From Crotophaga sulcirostris (lineage: Eukaryota; Chordata; Aves; Cuculiformes; Crotophagidae), in the NCBI GenBank assembly GCA_013397455.1, contig VYZB01000040.1:3173869-3237868 (forward strand): a stretch of 64,000 nt of DNA, in the 5' to 3' direction. Position numbers and translations under genes: made by a program. The notes under the pieces were generated by a model. That model searched no databases. It was not told where the DNA came from and saw only the letters and a list, made by a program, of their open reading frames with translations. Positions 45,191-57,085 of this stretch are shown here, in pieces (position 1 is the stretch's first letter; every line of letters starts with the position of its first letter).

Positions 45191-46867
45191 GCTCAGTAAA
45201 AAAAAAATATAATCTTCAGGAATAAGAAGGACCAGAAAAAGCTGGACTTCGCAGCCCTAGAAACTTCATTTGAGGGAATTCCTGTCCTATCCAGCTCTTG
45301 TCATTGGCCTCAGAGAGATAGTACTTCAATCTAGGACCCTGGCAAGCCTCTTACCTAATACCTAATGAGGTATAAAGGGGCTTAAACTACCAAATAAAAT
45401 TCAGGAAAGCCTTCAAGATACTAGGATTTGCAAAGATGCAGAGGGGAAATCTTAGATACTTACATAGCTACATGCCTGACTATCTCTAAAATCCACCACT
45501 TAAGTCTTCAGTTAGAATTGAGCAGCCCAGGCCTCCCCACACACAGCATTGCCACCTGGATATTGGCCACTGGGCTCTTTTGGCCATCACTATCCATGGC
45601 ACAGCCTCTAACCTCAGCGAGGCAAGAGCCCATGCCCAGCCCAAAGCACTGGCTTGAGATGTGGCTGAAACCAGGATTAAAACATAAAAAAAGGAGCTAG
45701 TTGTTTCCTTAGAGAAGAATAGTCTTTGTAAGATCAGACTGACATTAGACCCAACAAGCAATAAAAATATTCACACTTTGGAGTCTAAACCTGCTCTCTC
45801 TAATTGTCCACTAGAGGGTTTCTTGTACTTTCCACTACCGAATGCCTGGCACCACCGGTAAGAGCCAGAGTTTGGGGAACCCAGAGGCAGGATGACAAGG
45901 ATGGACACAGGGACAGCCCACTCACCAAGGACCATCAGAGCCCATGCTCACGCTGGCATCCTGAGGTGGGATCGGTGCATGTAAGCACACAACCAAGTGG
46001 GCTTCCCTGCAAGTTCAGGCCATGGTAAGGGCAAACGCACTCTCACCTCAGGGGTACCAAGTCTAGAGGTCCTTTATTAAAACACACAGGAAAAGTGTGG
46101 CTTTCCCAGACAAAGTGATGTATGCAAAGATATCGTTTGGATTTCCCACCATATTTAATAACCAATTCTCGTATCGAGATCATGTAAAACTCACCACACT
46201 TTTCTTGACATTGCTTTTGCCCCGTCTTGTGTCACAGTGATGAGCCAAGCCTTCGCTTCCCTTTCTCTGTTTCTACCTAAAACCTGGCCATGCTCACGCT
46301 GTGAAGGAGGATGAAACGTATCTCCAGATTTGTTGTAGGGTCCCAGTACATGAGGAAGAGCCACAGAGAAGGGACAGTGAAATGGTAACTTTTGAGCCTA
46401 ATACCTAGAACATTGAGTTGTTATTATCGAGATTAATTCCCTGGTGCTGCTGTACTTACAGTTATGCACATTTCAATTACTTTCTTGTGGTCATGAAGAC
46501 TTGGCAGGTAGATGGATAGATATGAGAAACAGTACTTTAAAAAAACATCAGTGAACATTTTCACAAGCGTTCTAGGTACAGGGTGACAGTGTGTGGTACT
46601 GAAAGCTTTATTAGCTCCTGTGTACATACCCATAGGCTCTCTCCATCTATCAGGAGTGTGAGCATTTAAACACTTAAAAGGCATGTCAGCATCACTTTCC
46701 CCTTTAACTATCAACAGAACAGAGCTGAAAAGAGGTAAGGTTTTTTTTCCTTCAGGCCATCCAGAGGGTTGATGACAAAGGTGGAGCAGTCCTTGGCAAA
46801 TGTGAAACAAAAACCCTTTAAGTCAAATGAGTATTTTGAGTTGTTTGGGGATTTTCAAACATGAAAT

Positions 46868-46879
46868 AAAAAAAAAAAA
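46868..46879 (+). repeat. Poly-A run (A12)
   Basis: Twelve A residues after ATGAAAT. A second run of nine lies at about 46941. These are simple homopolymers. Confidence 0.8.
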
Positions 46880-47276
46880 TGGGAGAAGAACTCTGAAAAA
46901 TACCAACACTTCTTTAAAAAGTTAAGTAAGATGTTTTGATTAAAAAAAAAATAGCAGCAAGTGTAGATGCTTGATTTTCTCCCAACACAATCCTGCTGCT
47001 TTCACAGCAAAGTATTTTTTTGGTGGCAAATTTACGTAGGGGTGATGGTCAGTGGGGGATCTTTGGCTGGCTGCTCCCTCATGCCTTTGCTGCAGAGCCC
47101 TGTGAAGGTGCACTGACCGGTAGTACGACGAGGTGTGACCCTACTCCAGAAGAGCTGCCTTGGCAAAACCCCAAGCCTGTGCTGTGCCTGTGCTGTGAGC
47201 TCTTTGCCTGTATGACTATGCCATTATCATCAGACTTGTTTGTAAAACGTCTGGCCGGCACTGAACACGAGGGTCA

Positions 47277-47355
47277 GGTTTTCAAAGCATGTAGTGCTCA
47301 TAATTGGAGCCAGATTTCTGGAGGAGATCTGCTCCCATTTAAACACCTAAAGAGA
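47277..47355. mobile_element. Possible ancient sauropsid repeat relic
   Basis: GGTTTTCAAAGCATGTAGTGCTC, then GGAGCCAGATTTCTGGAGGAGATCTGCTCCC, recall an old reptile/bird repeat with TTTTCAAAGGTGCTCAGCA and AGCTCCCATTG modules. It overlaps a 138-codon plus-strand frame (47020-47436), which argues against that frame being a gene. Assigned by pattern only. Confidence 0.35.
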
Positions 47356-47439
47356 GTGACTGGATCGTCTCCCCCAGCTGTTCCCACTGCGGGAAAAGGG
47401 AGCTGCTACAGGTTGACTCCAGCCCTAGATAAATAATAA

Positions 47440-47820
47440 TGAATGAAAGTCATTATAAGGGATGGATTTGCAAATATTTAAAGTTTCAAAACATAAATTT
47501 TGTTAATGAAATAATGCTAATAATACAGCATTGGTGTGACCTGAAGGTTAATGTAAAATTGCCTTCTTTGGTGAGAATCTCTCTCTTCTCAAATTCCCTG
47601 GGGTAAATGAAAATTTTGCAGATTTCATCTGGCTTTGAAAGCTGAACTTATTGAACTGGAACTTTTCTATGAGGTTCATTCATCCCTCCTGTATAAACCC
47701 AAGGCCATCAAGAAATAATATAACCTGTAAAAGTTTATCAATCTTAATAATATTGTCAATTTCTTTATTTTTTGCTTGTTTGACACTGGGCAGTATTGTG
47801 AAAGACTGTGAAAGACAGTG
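47440..47820. promoter_or_regulatory. Candidate conserved non-coding element
   Basis: AT-rich and transposon-free, with ATTTTGTTAATGAAATAATGC (about 47496), GATTTCATCTGGC and ATCTTAATAATATTGTC strings typical of conserved enhancers. It ends in a perfect 10-bp tandem duplication TGTGAAAGAC (47797-47806 and 47807-47816). No open frame of note. Confidence 0.25.
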
Positions 47821-49059
47821 ATTTATAGGAAGCCCATGTTAGGATGTTAGGAAACCCAGTTACTTGTGTGGAAAAAAATAAATAAAAGGAGAAGTCTCTC
47901 ATAATGTAATGCAATTGAGTTTAAATACTGCTTAAATAATTCTGTGGCTCTCACTTAATACATCTGATTTTCACTTCTCTTTTTCCCTACCCAGACCTTT
48001 CCATATGCAGTGAGAGACAGATACCACGGTGACATGTGCACTAAGGAAACTTAGAAAAGTCCATTTAATGTAATTATAGGTATCACTGGGTTCAGAAATA
48101 TTTACATGATTTTGTAGCTGTTACAAAAATTTTTGTCTGTAAGTCTAGGACTGTAATTGCACTTTAGAACCTCACAGGGGCCAAATCAAAATTATGAAAG
48201 ACCTTTTAAGGGCAGGAGTAATGCTGTGCTTTTAGAGAGGAGTTTAAAAGAGAAAATCACTGCTCTGACATAGTCGTCTTAGATAATTTTTGTGGGACTA
48301 GACTTTTAAAATGCTAATAAGATGTCTATCATAATCTTTACAAAACCTGACCTAAGTCTTTGTGCTTCAACTTCTTACCTCTAATCCCATATCTCAGAAG
48401 ACTGATGTGATGACAAACACATTAAAAGCTGAGAAATGATTAGACAGAACAGTACCAGGAAAGATATGTTTGCCTCCTCCCCATAAGTCTCAAGATGACT
48501 GCAACACAGACACTAAAGACACGCAGTTAGTGGTACAGTATTTACTCTGAGATGTCCCTATTTTGCCTAAGAAGGCTGATGATTTCTAACTGTGAATGTG
48601 AATCCCTAACTCACTTCTCCAAGTTGTGAAGCATTTACCCTGGGATGTGTATCGTGCCAAGAACTGGTTTTAAGTGAACTCCCCTCTGCCCATCGGGACC
48701 TCTGGCACTTGGTTGCAGATTGAAGCACAAAAATCAAATCTCAAATGCACAGGAGAAATGAGAAAAGGAACAGATAGCTAAATCTGCTTAAAAATTTGGG
48801 AAGAAATTCTAGTTCCATCTCTAATCTCTCTACAAGTTTGGAAAGGTTGGAGTGTTTTGAACTCCCCTGTTTTCTACATGAGGAGGATTGCTGGCTGCTG
48901 GGTTAATATAATGGCACAGCTTTTCAGGCCAAGTTGGTGCCTCTGGGCAGTACCCCCCTGCTTTCAGCAAAGTACAATCCTCTTTTAGGCTTGACCACTT
49001 GCAGTCTTCTCTACCATGGGCTTCTTGTTCACCAATAGACTGAAACGGGCTCTCTCAAT
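47821..49059. other. Unique non-coding DNA
   Basis: No gene recognised. The TTTAATGTAATTATAGG string near 48064 and the sequence around it are repeat-free. Nothing else is identifiable. Confidence 0.5.
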
Positions 49060-49310
49060 CATTAGGACTTTAAACCCAGTGAAGTCCTCCATTCGCCTCT
49101 GAACCCCTTGAAGATGGTCCAAATAAGCAGCTTTTGGTAGCCTTTGACTACATATCCCTTATCACTCCCCTCTAAACACCAGTCAGATTTTCTGCACCGC
49201 TTTGGTTTGGCAAGGCTCAGATCTGGATATAGTATTTTAGGTCACGCTGCAAGCTTGATATGATGGGTCTGCAGAGGAATCGAAGACCACACTGTCTAAT
49301 TGCAACCTTG
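49060..49310 (-). mobile_element. Very old CR1 LINE fragment (probable)
   Basis: CAGATCTGGATATAGTATTTTAGGTCACGCTGCAAGC at about 49218 corresponds to the inverted CR1 string CAGAACTGGACACAGTACTCCAGGT...CAC. It is preceded, as expected for that orientation, by a TCACTCCCCTCT-like and pyrimidine-rich section. Divergence is high. Only the core 40-60 bases are persuasive, so the boundaries are approximate. If right, it lacks the 3' terminal repeats and represents internal ORF2 sequence. Confidence 0.45.
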
Positions 49311-52300
49311 TTCAACCACTAAATAGTGTTCTGTGGATCAAAAGCCTATCTTTAGTCCTTCCCAAAAAACACTGGGCCTTTGCCAGTAGGGGAAAATGCT
49401 GGGAACATAAACAGAACTGAAGAACAAAAAATGGCAGGACTGAGAGGAGATATTTTCCAATAGAGAGCCTGTAATTTGCCATGGATGTGGTAATTTAGCC
49501 AAAATAATTAAATTCTGTGTGTTTCCAAAGGGTTTCTGTTAATTTTGTTGGCGTGCTTGTGTTGGGTTGTTGGTAATATGATATGAAATCTTTCATCTCA
49601 GGTTTGCTACTCTTGAACCACTCCAATCATTGCTGATCACACGCATCACCCAATCATAAACATCATATTTCTTCCCCTCGGGCAGCTTTTTAGTGGTATA
49701 CGTGAAATACATGAAGGTTTCTCACTCCCCAAGTGGAGAAACATGCTCCCCACATCCAAGAATGCCATTATTGACTAGTAATCTCATTGAACTTCAGTTT
49801 ATCCGGCTTCTCTTTGAGGGTCTTAGTCAAAATGAATGGCAGCCAGTTCATGCATTCAAGGGATTTGAATGGCAGGCTTTCTGCTGAGTAGACAGATAAC
49901 TTCCCAACTGCTTCTTAAGGGAAAATAGGAAACAAAGACATCATGGTTGTCTGTCTAAAAATATTTCAAAAGTGGAAAAATGGAAAACAAGGCCAGAAGA
50001 GAGATTTAGAAGACATTTCATCCTTTCCCTGCGCCAAGGCCAGACCAGTTAGACTTGGTCAACTCATTGCAGACATTGGTATAGTTTCTTAAAAGATCTC
50101 CCATAGTGGGTACTGCATGACTTACCCAAACTCAGCAACTGGCCTTTTTTCCTAATGCCTAACTGAAATCTTTCTTCTTGCAGAGTCACTTCTCCTCTTC
50201 TTGTCTCCACGGAGACATAGAGAATGGTTTATTGCTTTCTTCAAGTGGTGTTTTTTCAGTGTGAGGTCAACTCAATGATGGGAAAATGTTTGCCACACTT
50301 TCCCTGTCTGTATAAAGTCTTCCTAGTCTTCCCAGTCCTGTTCCTAGACAACAGGTGAGCAGTAATCAATAATAATGTAACCAATATAGGAGCTCATTTA
50401 TGTAAACTACATTAACTATTCCACCGGATACTGAAAATCACAGAAGTGGAGACTCTTTGATGTACTTTGCTTTTCCCTACAATCTTTCTTCAGTTTTCCT
50501 CTTGGTCTCACAGGTGACTTTGTATATTCCACAATGGCTTGTGAACTTGCTGCCCCACTGGCTAATGGTCACAGCTACTAACCACCCTTTTATCTCAAGT
50601 TGTTTCCCTGTTGAGTACAATTAAGATAAACTGGATGGAGGAAGGTAGAACCTGCTCCCAGCCCCTGCTTAGTTTGGAGTGTGCTGCTCTATCTCCCGAA
50701 GACCTGAAGAAGTATTTTTGTGTCCACCAGTGTACCTACTTTTTCTGAGACTTCATAAAGATTACCATGTCCCATAATAACCCATCCTCCATTTAAACAG
50801 TAGTCAATAGATAAACTGACCCTCTTCCAAATCCTCGTTCCTCACAGAGGAGACCTAGAGTCCATGGTGGGGACCACATCTGTGGTGGGGAGAGCTGATG
50901 ACAAAGGGTTACCAGGAATCAAAGCACAGGCTTGGGCACACTACAAGGCAAGATTTAGGCAGAGCCAGAGATGCTGGGAGTTACTTCAAGAAGGCAGAGA
51001 AGAGTCTGGGTAGAGATTGTGGGCTGCCCATGTGAGTGCATAGTGACATGAGACTAGAGGTTGGAGATGAAGATGGGGACCAAGGAGAGGTGGAATCAAC
51101 AGAAAGATAAGAATGCAACAAGAAAAAAAGCAAATTTAAAACAAAATAGTCCCCTTCTTCCCTAGGAATGTCTCTTCTTTTCCCTTTGAGGCTGTGCCCC
51201 ATTTTTTACTTCTGCACAGCTAAGGACTGAGTACCCATTAGATTTAGGTTGCTTCTCTGCCCTTTCCAATTACTATGCCATGCCTCCTCCAGACCCAGTA
51301 CAGCTATGGATCTTGGCCTGAGAACCTCACAGGTGTTCAAATGAAAAATAAAAACCACCCTGAGGCTGGAAAAAGCCCAGACATGCCCTACTGCTTTCCA
51401 GTTTTGCTTTGGAGTATTGCTGCTCACCTTAAATGACCTTCTCTGCTGTGGGTAAAAGGAGAATCAAGACCAATCTCTCAGCCTGGTGCATCCCTCAGAG
51501 ATGTTACCTGTCTTTTTGTTGCCTTTATTGGTTTGAGCAAATGAAGTTCCCTGCAGGTATACAGCACCAGCTGAAGGAGCAGACTCTATTGTTCTCTGGG
51601 CTGTGACCCACTGACTATTGAAAAAAAACTCGTTGTCTGTGACTTCCTACTCTGTAAAGTACTGGTAATTTTTAATTGCTGTTAGAACATGCTGTCCTCA
51701 CAATCACTCCCCTCCTGCTGGGACATCTTTTTCTGTGTTTACTCATGTCCTTTAAGTAACACTTAGAGACAAGTGTCCATGCTGTGAGAGAAGCACATAT
51801 TTTAATGAAAAGCTAAGAGTACACAGCAGAAAGGAGAGGGATCATTAGACAGCAGTCATATGTCTACAAATCCTGCCTTCAATCTGCAAGGACATTAAAG
51901 AAAGTAATTTTGATAAGGAAACTCTCGAACCGAGCAGTTTTCCTTTATTCTGTCTAGAGGAAGGGCTGCAGAGCCTAACTTGGTGAGCAGATCTGTGGGA
52001 TGCAGGGTATCTATGCAGCATCTTCTGGTTATGCAACGAGGTCTTCAAATGTTTGAAAAGACCCTAATGTGACATAGCCACAGATCTAACCATAGCAGAT
52101 CAGGATACAAAGGGGTGACACAGTCCTGGGGCTCATTCTGCTATTGGTGGAGCTACTATCTGCATTCCTGCAACACCAAAGATCTTTCTTGCCACCTCTA
52201 TCACATTTTACAATCTTAATGAAGAAAGTCCACATTTGTTTCTTTCTGAAATGATTCAGTTTAGCATACCACAAAAATCTTCTATCCTGTTAATAGTCTG

Positions 52301-52739
52301 TTTGCAAATAGACACAAGGCAATAAGCTGTAAAGAAACCCTGGACCATTAGGGCATATGTATGGGGACTCTTGCCACACACTTTGCCTGAGCTCCATCTC
52401 TTTTACCATGCACAGAAACACCTGAAAGCAAACAGCTGCCGCCCTTGGAAACTCCCTGCATGGGAGAACCGGAGCAGGTGGTTTTGCACAGACTTCGGAT
52501 CTATGCAAATGCACTTTGATCCTTATGTGAATATAAATGAAAGAGTGGCCAAATGCACTGTTTTTATTTCTCCCTTGTTAGAAAGATGTGAGGGAAAGCA
52601 GCAAAAAAACCAGTTGTTTCAGTGTTGGAAACAGAAACTCTACACACACTCTGTGTATTGCAGTCACAGAGCCACGCAAACACAGGTGGTTTGTTGCTTC
52701 CCTTAGCCTGAGCCTATAAGTGTGTGTGAAATTGAACTT
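49311..52739. other. Unique non-coding DNA
   Basis: No gene, RNA or transposon recognised in 3.4 kb. Frames of 60-75 codons on both strands overlap each other and have no recognisable family. Confidence 0.5.
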
Positions 52740-53060
52740 CAAAGCCAGCAGTAATGGAATGCTCAATAAAACTTATGCAAAAGATGGAGCTTAATATGAC
52801 ATGGATCAGGCAGTGAAATAGCAATGTGGGGTGAGTAAGTGGCTTTTTTTACTGACACTATAAAATCAAAGCTGAAACATAATTTATCCCTTCACAGGAA
52901 AAGTAAGGGACTGCTGACTGTACAATGACAAAACTAAATTGCATTGGCCCATGACAGCATCAAGTGCTGTTACAGAGCTTTTGTTAATGATGGGCTATGA
53001 CTGGAACAAAATGACAGTTGCTACTTTTTTAACACTTTGTAGATGCAGACATATACTTCA
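52740..53060. promoter_or_regulatory. Candidate conserved non-coding element
   Basis: A transposon-free block with ACATAATTTATCCC, TAAATTGCATTGGCCCATGACAGC and CTTTTGTTAATGATGGGC strings, even composition and no frame. This texture is typical of deeply conserved vertebrate elements, but I could not align it. Confidence 0.3.
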
Positions 53061-53559
53061 CTGTGATGTCTGATAATAATCATCTTGTAATTCCAAATGG
53101 GACTTGCTTTTGTCATTACATTCTGCTTTTTTTCCAGGGGACTATTTTTGTTTCACTTCCCAATTTCAGCAACTCCATCCTGATCTTGGCTCTCCATCAG
53201 CCATGCTGAGGGCTCTGGGTTCTAGGAGTTGTGAAGTAATTCTATATCCTCTGAGGCTTCGGAAAGGAAATAGTCACAGATTTATTGGGCTTTAAGGGAG
53301 TTCGGGGGGGGAAGCCATATGAAGGCATTCTACATCCTGGCTTAGAATCAGAAGAAAGTCAATGCATGTTATTACACATTAAATAGGTCACTTAGAAAAG
53401 ACATTTTGGAATAAAAGTAGAATGGGTACTTAGAAAAAAGTTAATAACAAAATGCACTCTTATATGTAAAATTCAGCATACTACATATCTATGGGTGGAG
53501 AGCTTTTAGTGTCTTGTGATCACATGCACTGTTATTATCAAACTGCGGTCTCTCTTTAA
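53061..53559. other. Unique non-coding DNA
   Basis: No gene recognised. It contains a short G8 run at 53304-53311 and an AT-rich stretch after 53390. Confidence 0.5.
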
Positions 53560-53905
53560 AAATTGCTGATTTATCAAATCCTTCAGGTCATCATTATTTC
53601 TAAGTAAAGAAGAGATGATCTGTAAGTCTACAAATATTTCAGCAGGACGTATTTGCGTTCCTATATTATATCTCTGTGAAAAAAGTTTGACTTGCCCTGT
53701 AATCTGGGGTGAACACCGCACTGCTTATCACCGTGGCCAAAGCAAGATGCCGTAGTTGCCACAATGGTGCATTGCTTCCCGACTGTGCAAGTGTATATCA
53801 CGAGGTCAGCCACTGCAGAAGCCAGTAATCCAGAATGCTTCGGAGGAGAGTAATTCCCTCTCATCTGGCTTACATATTGATGACCGCTGTTTGTTGTGGT
53901 TCATC
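53560..53905. promoter_or_regulatory. Candidate conserved element with retained CpGs
   Basis: Nine CpG dinucleotides by hand count between 53647 and 53885, against a sparse surround. They include CACCGCACTG, CACCGTGGCC and TGCCGTAGTTGCC. The block is free of transposons. Overlapping frames of 61-71 codons occur on both strands, so an exon is not excluded but none is recognised. Confidence 0.3.
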
Positions 53906-54337
53906 TGGATTTCATTCCTTTTCCCCAGGTGCCTTCACTGAACTCATTGATGGCTGTTTAGGAAGAGTGTAAAAAGGTTTCAAGAGTTGTCTCAAAAGTG
54001 GATCGTCAGACCTTCCATCATGTCATTGCTCACTGCGATGAACTCCATTGCTTCTCTTTTCCCTGATGGTTCAATAATAAATGAACCTGTAGTGTTGGAT
54101 CCATGTTGTCCCCTGAAGGAAAGTGAAACTATGTGCATGTAGGAAGAGATAAACCATTCTATAAAAACCAATAACCATTTTTCTTTGGCATGCTTTACCT
54201 GCCTGCACAGCTCCTACTTCCCTAGAGCTATCTCAGCCTCTTAGCTCCTGAGAGGCAGTTTCCTGAATTCATCAGGCATTTGAATGGGAAGTGAAGAAAA
54301 CCAGTACAAAACTTTTGGAAAGTTGTGTATGAGTTTA

Positions 54338-54356
54338 TTCCTGGTTTAACCAGGAA
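54338..54356. repeat. 9-bp perfect inverted repeat, 1-bp spacer
   Basis: TTCCTGGTT and AACCAGGAA flank a single T. It overlaps the possible splice acceptor of the candidate exon that follows. Confidence 0.85.
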
Positions 54357-54458
54357 AAGCAACATCACAGACTTGATTTTAAGCAGAAGAAGGAGAATGA
54401 AATTAGAAAAAGGAGGGAATATTTTGAGGCAAAGAGAACAACTGCAGAAAGGGAGAAG
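54354..54458 (+). other. Possible coding exon (hypothesis), Lys/Glu/Arg-rich
   Basis: Following a TTTATTCCTGGTTTAACCAG acceptor-like string, 105 bp are open in one frame and end in GAGAAG directly before a GTACGC donor-like string. That gives 35 codons, phase 0 at both ends. The translation is dominated by Lys, Glu and Arg with a short aromatic-containing patch (REYFEAKR) and would be helical or coiled-coil-like. No start codon, neighbour exon or family is recognised. Purine-rich DNA gives such peptides by chance in several frames, and the acceptor's pyrimidine tract is weak. Treat it as a lead, not a gene. Confidence 0.2.
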
Positions 54459-56910
54459 GTACGCAAAATATCAAACCACTCTTTGCCTCTCTGTGATGGA
54501 GACCAGCCATGCCATAAACACTGGCAGAAGCAGCTACTTGGTGAGGGTGTAATTGCTCTGATAACACAAGAAATATTTGCTAGACAATATCTCATTCAAA
54601 TCTTGCAATTAGCAGGGTGTTCTATTTTTGATGTGGAGGAGGTGATCCTGGTGGTCTTGAGGCTCTGAGATGTCTTCTGTCTGTTTTGTCATACAAGAAC
54701 AGGAGCCCCATGAAAGGCAATGGTGAGTACGTGTATGAGCAAGGTTATTAATAATTTCAGCAGTGCCTCACAGCTGTAACTACTGCCCATGAAATGGGAA
54801 GACTGAAGCCCTTTGCACTTGAACAACAACCAAAATCCCGGAGAAAGAGTTAGATGCAAATTAATTTTCTGGAGGACTGGCCAGACAGCTAATCTAAAAT
54901 GCTGTTGTACTCCCATGTAAAGCAGACTTCTTCATATGGAGGAGATCTGGTCTTTTCTGGACTTTTCTAAGACTGAGGTAAATGGAATTACAAGTCTGGA
55001 AAACTATGGCAAAGTATGTGATAGCACAGTGCAGGACCCCAGCTGACACTGTCAGATGTCAAGCTTTTCATTTGTGCTCACAAGTGTGTCCACCAGTATA
55101 GTCACAACACTAGTCAGCAAATATGGGATATTCTTTAAAGGAATAAACCTGAAATTTAATCACAAAAATAAGTCATGCAACTTCTTTAATAAGTTTACTT
55201 TCACTTAACTTTTAGTGTAGACTATGTGTCTCCTCTTATGGAATGAAAAAGGCTTTTCTAGGGCAAGATTAATTTTGCTAGAAAACCCCAGATGAAGTTA
55301 GACGACCTGAACTGTAGAAGCTCATTTTTTTCCATAGGCCATAAAATGATCTGAAGGACACTAGCTATACTGGAGTTAAGTCAGAGGGGTTTGTCTGAAT
55401 CGGAATCTCTGAACTGGTTCCTGGGACAGACAAATTAGCAAAATCTACAACTTTAAGGCTCATAAGTTTAAGTTAAACTTTGAAAGTTCAGAGCTGGGCA
55501 TTAAAAGTTATGAATTTGGCTTAGAAGAAATAACTTCTTGAAACTGAAGGGTTTGCCTTACTCTGCAAATGTGAACGTTGGGATTATACTTAAAAAATTG
55601 ATCTTGTTACACATTTCCAATTGTGGCTCTGAGTCCTCCTGTCCTCTTAAGTGAGTGAGTCATGAGTACATCCTCAGAGGCAGTTACGTTTCACTGAACC
55701 TGTCTAAGCCAATCTGAAGTAATGGAGCTGCAAAAATGTCAGCAAGAGCTGAATCTAGATATCATGATGTTGCATGTAATGAGGAGTGTTTGGCCTCCTT
55801 CACTGGTGCCAATGAGGCAAAAGAGGGAAAGAATCCAGCAGGGAGTTGGGAGGACTGCCAGGAGAGGGAAAAAATGTGTAAATATAACGCATTTGCTACA
55901 AAACATAGGGAAAGACTATGAACATGGAGTCCCAGGAGAGATGTCCTTACAGTTGCTGTTTGGAGGAATGCTTGGGTTTGCATTAGCAGATCTTCCTTAT
56001 ATGCATCTCAACAGGTTTTGCTTTACTCAGAAAAGTATGTGAAGACTGATCATTTTTTGGTATGGGGACATTCTGTTGGCAATCGGTTTGCAGAGTGCTG
56101 TGCACTTCAGAGCTCTCAAGGGGTCACTGCAGCAGTCATATCATTTTTTTGTTTTCATTTTGGACAACCTGTCGTGTTCCCTGATACAACCTGATGAGCT
56201 CAGAGAATAAGTGGAAGTCATTCTACAGAAAATACATCATTTTACAGCTCCAGAATCCTGCAAGCCCCAGCATGACATTTCCATATCATTTGGAAACTTG
56301 CATGCTGAAGCTCTGACTATACCAGTAAAGAAAATGACCCTGGGGATGGCTCCTGAGGTGCTCTGTCTCCCCAGTCATGTTCCCCCTGGCTCCCCAGCAC
56401 TGCCTGGGAGAGTTTTGGTTGACATGGGGTGCAAAGGGCCATTTAATCAACTTTACTGGGTGGGTGATTATGTTTCATCTGAACTACTAGTATGGCATAG
56501 ACACGGGTCAGAACAAAGTGCCCTGTCTCCAAGATGGTTTGATTAGTAAGACATGGGGTCTTCTTGCCACTGTTTCTGCACTTGAACCAACAGAGTGTTT
56601 GATCGTGTTGGGCACATTAGGCTTCTTGAGTGATGAGGGCTGTATGCATCTCTCAGTGAACTCAATTGCTTTTAGGTACCTCACTGACAGAACAACCAGG
56701 AGAACTGCCTACTCATAACCAGTATGTCATGTAAACTTTGCATCGTGTTCAGCCATGGCCTTCATTGTTTTTCCATTGCATGACCGACTTTCCAAATAAC
56801 AGTGGTATGAAATCGAAACAATGTATTATGAATCAATTTATCAACTACCACTTGACATGATCACCACTTTATCTGTTAAAATTGTCAGCTCTCATAGACA
56901 GTTCTACATC

Positions 56911-57085
56911 CAGTATCACAGTATTACAAGGTTGGAAAGGACCTCTGAGATCATCAAGTCCAACCTATAACCCAACTCATCATCTAAACCATGGCACTGA
57001 GTGCCTCATCCAATCTCCTCTTAAACACCTCTAGGGTTGGCGACTCCACCACCTTCCTGGGCAGCACATTCCAATGGTTAATTAA
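56911..57085 (-). mobile_element. CR1 LINE 3'-end fragment
   Basis: CAGTATCACAGTATTACAAGG (inverted terminal repeats of the TTCTGTGAT type), then GGTTGGAAAGGACCTCTGAG, ATCATCAAGTCCAACC, ACCATGGCACTGAGTGCC, TTAAACACCTCTAGGG and CCACCTTCCTGGGCAGC. All are inverted CR1 3'-region strings in order. It is one of the best-preserved copies here and belongs to a different CR1 subgroup from the one at 10173, judging by its terminal repeats and internal block. 5'-truncated at about 57085. Confidence 0.94.

Larger units (their letters stand above)
44111..47276. other. Unique non-coding DNA
   Basis: No gene recognised. It holds a striking 39-bp inverted repeat at 45152-45190 and A runs near 45200, 46868 and 46941. 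A minus-strand frame of 125 codons (46433-46810) has no recognisable product. Confidence 0.5.
53906..56910. other. Unique non-coding DNA
   Basis: No gene recognised with confidence. A possible 105-bp coding exon at 54354-54458 and a hairpin at 54338-54356 are listed separately. Frames of 106 and 111 codons at 55.7-56.5 kb (plus) are unrecognised. Confidence 0.5.

Noticed and set aside
47020..47436. 138-codon plus-strand frame
   Set aside because: Overlaps a repeat-like segment at 47277-47355 and has no family resemblance.
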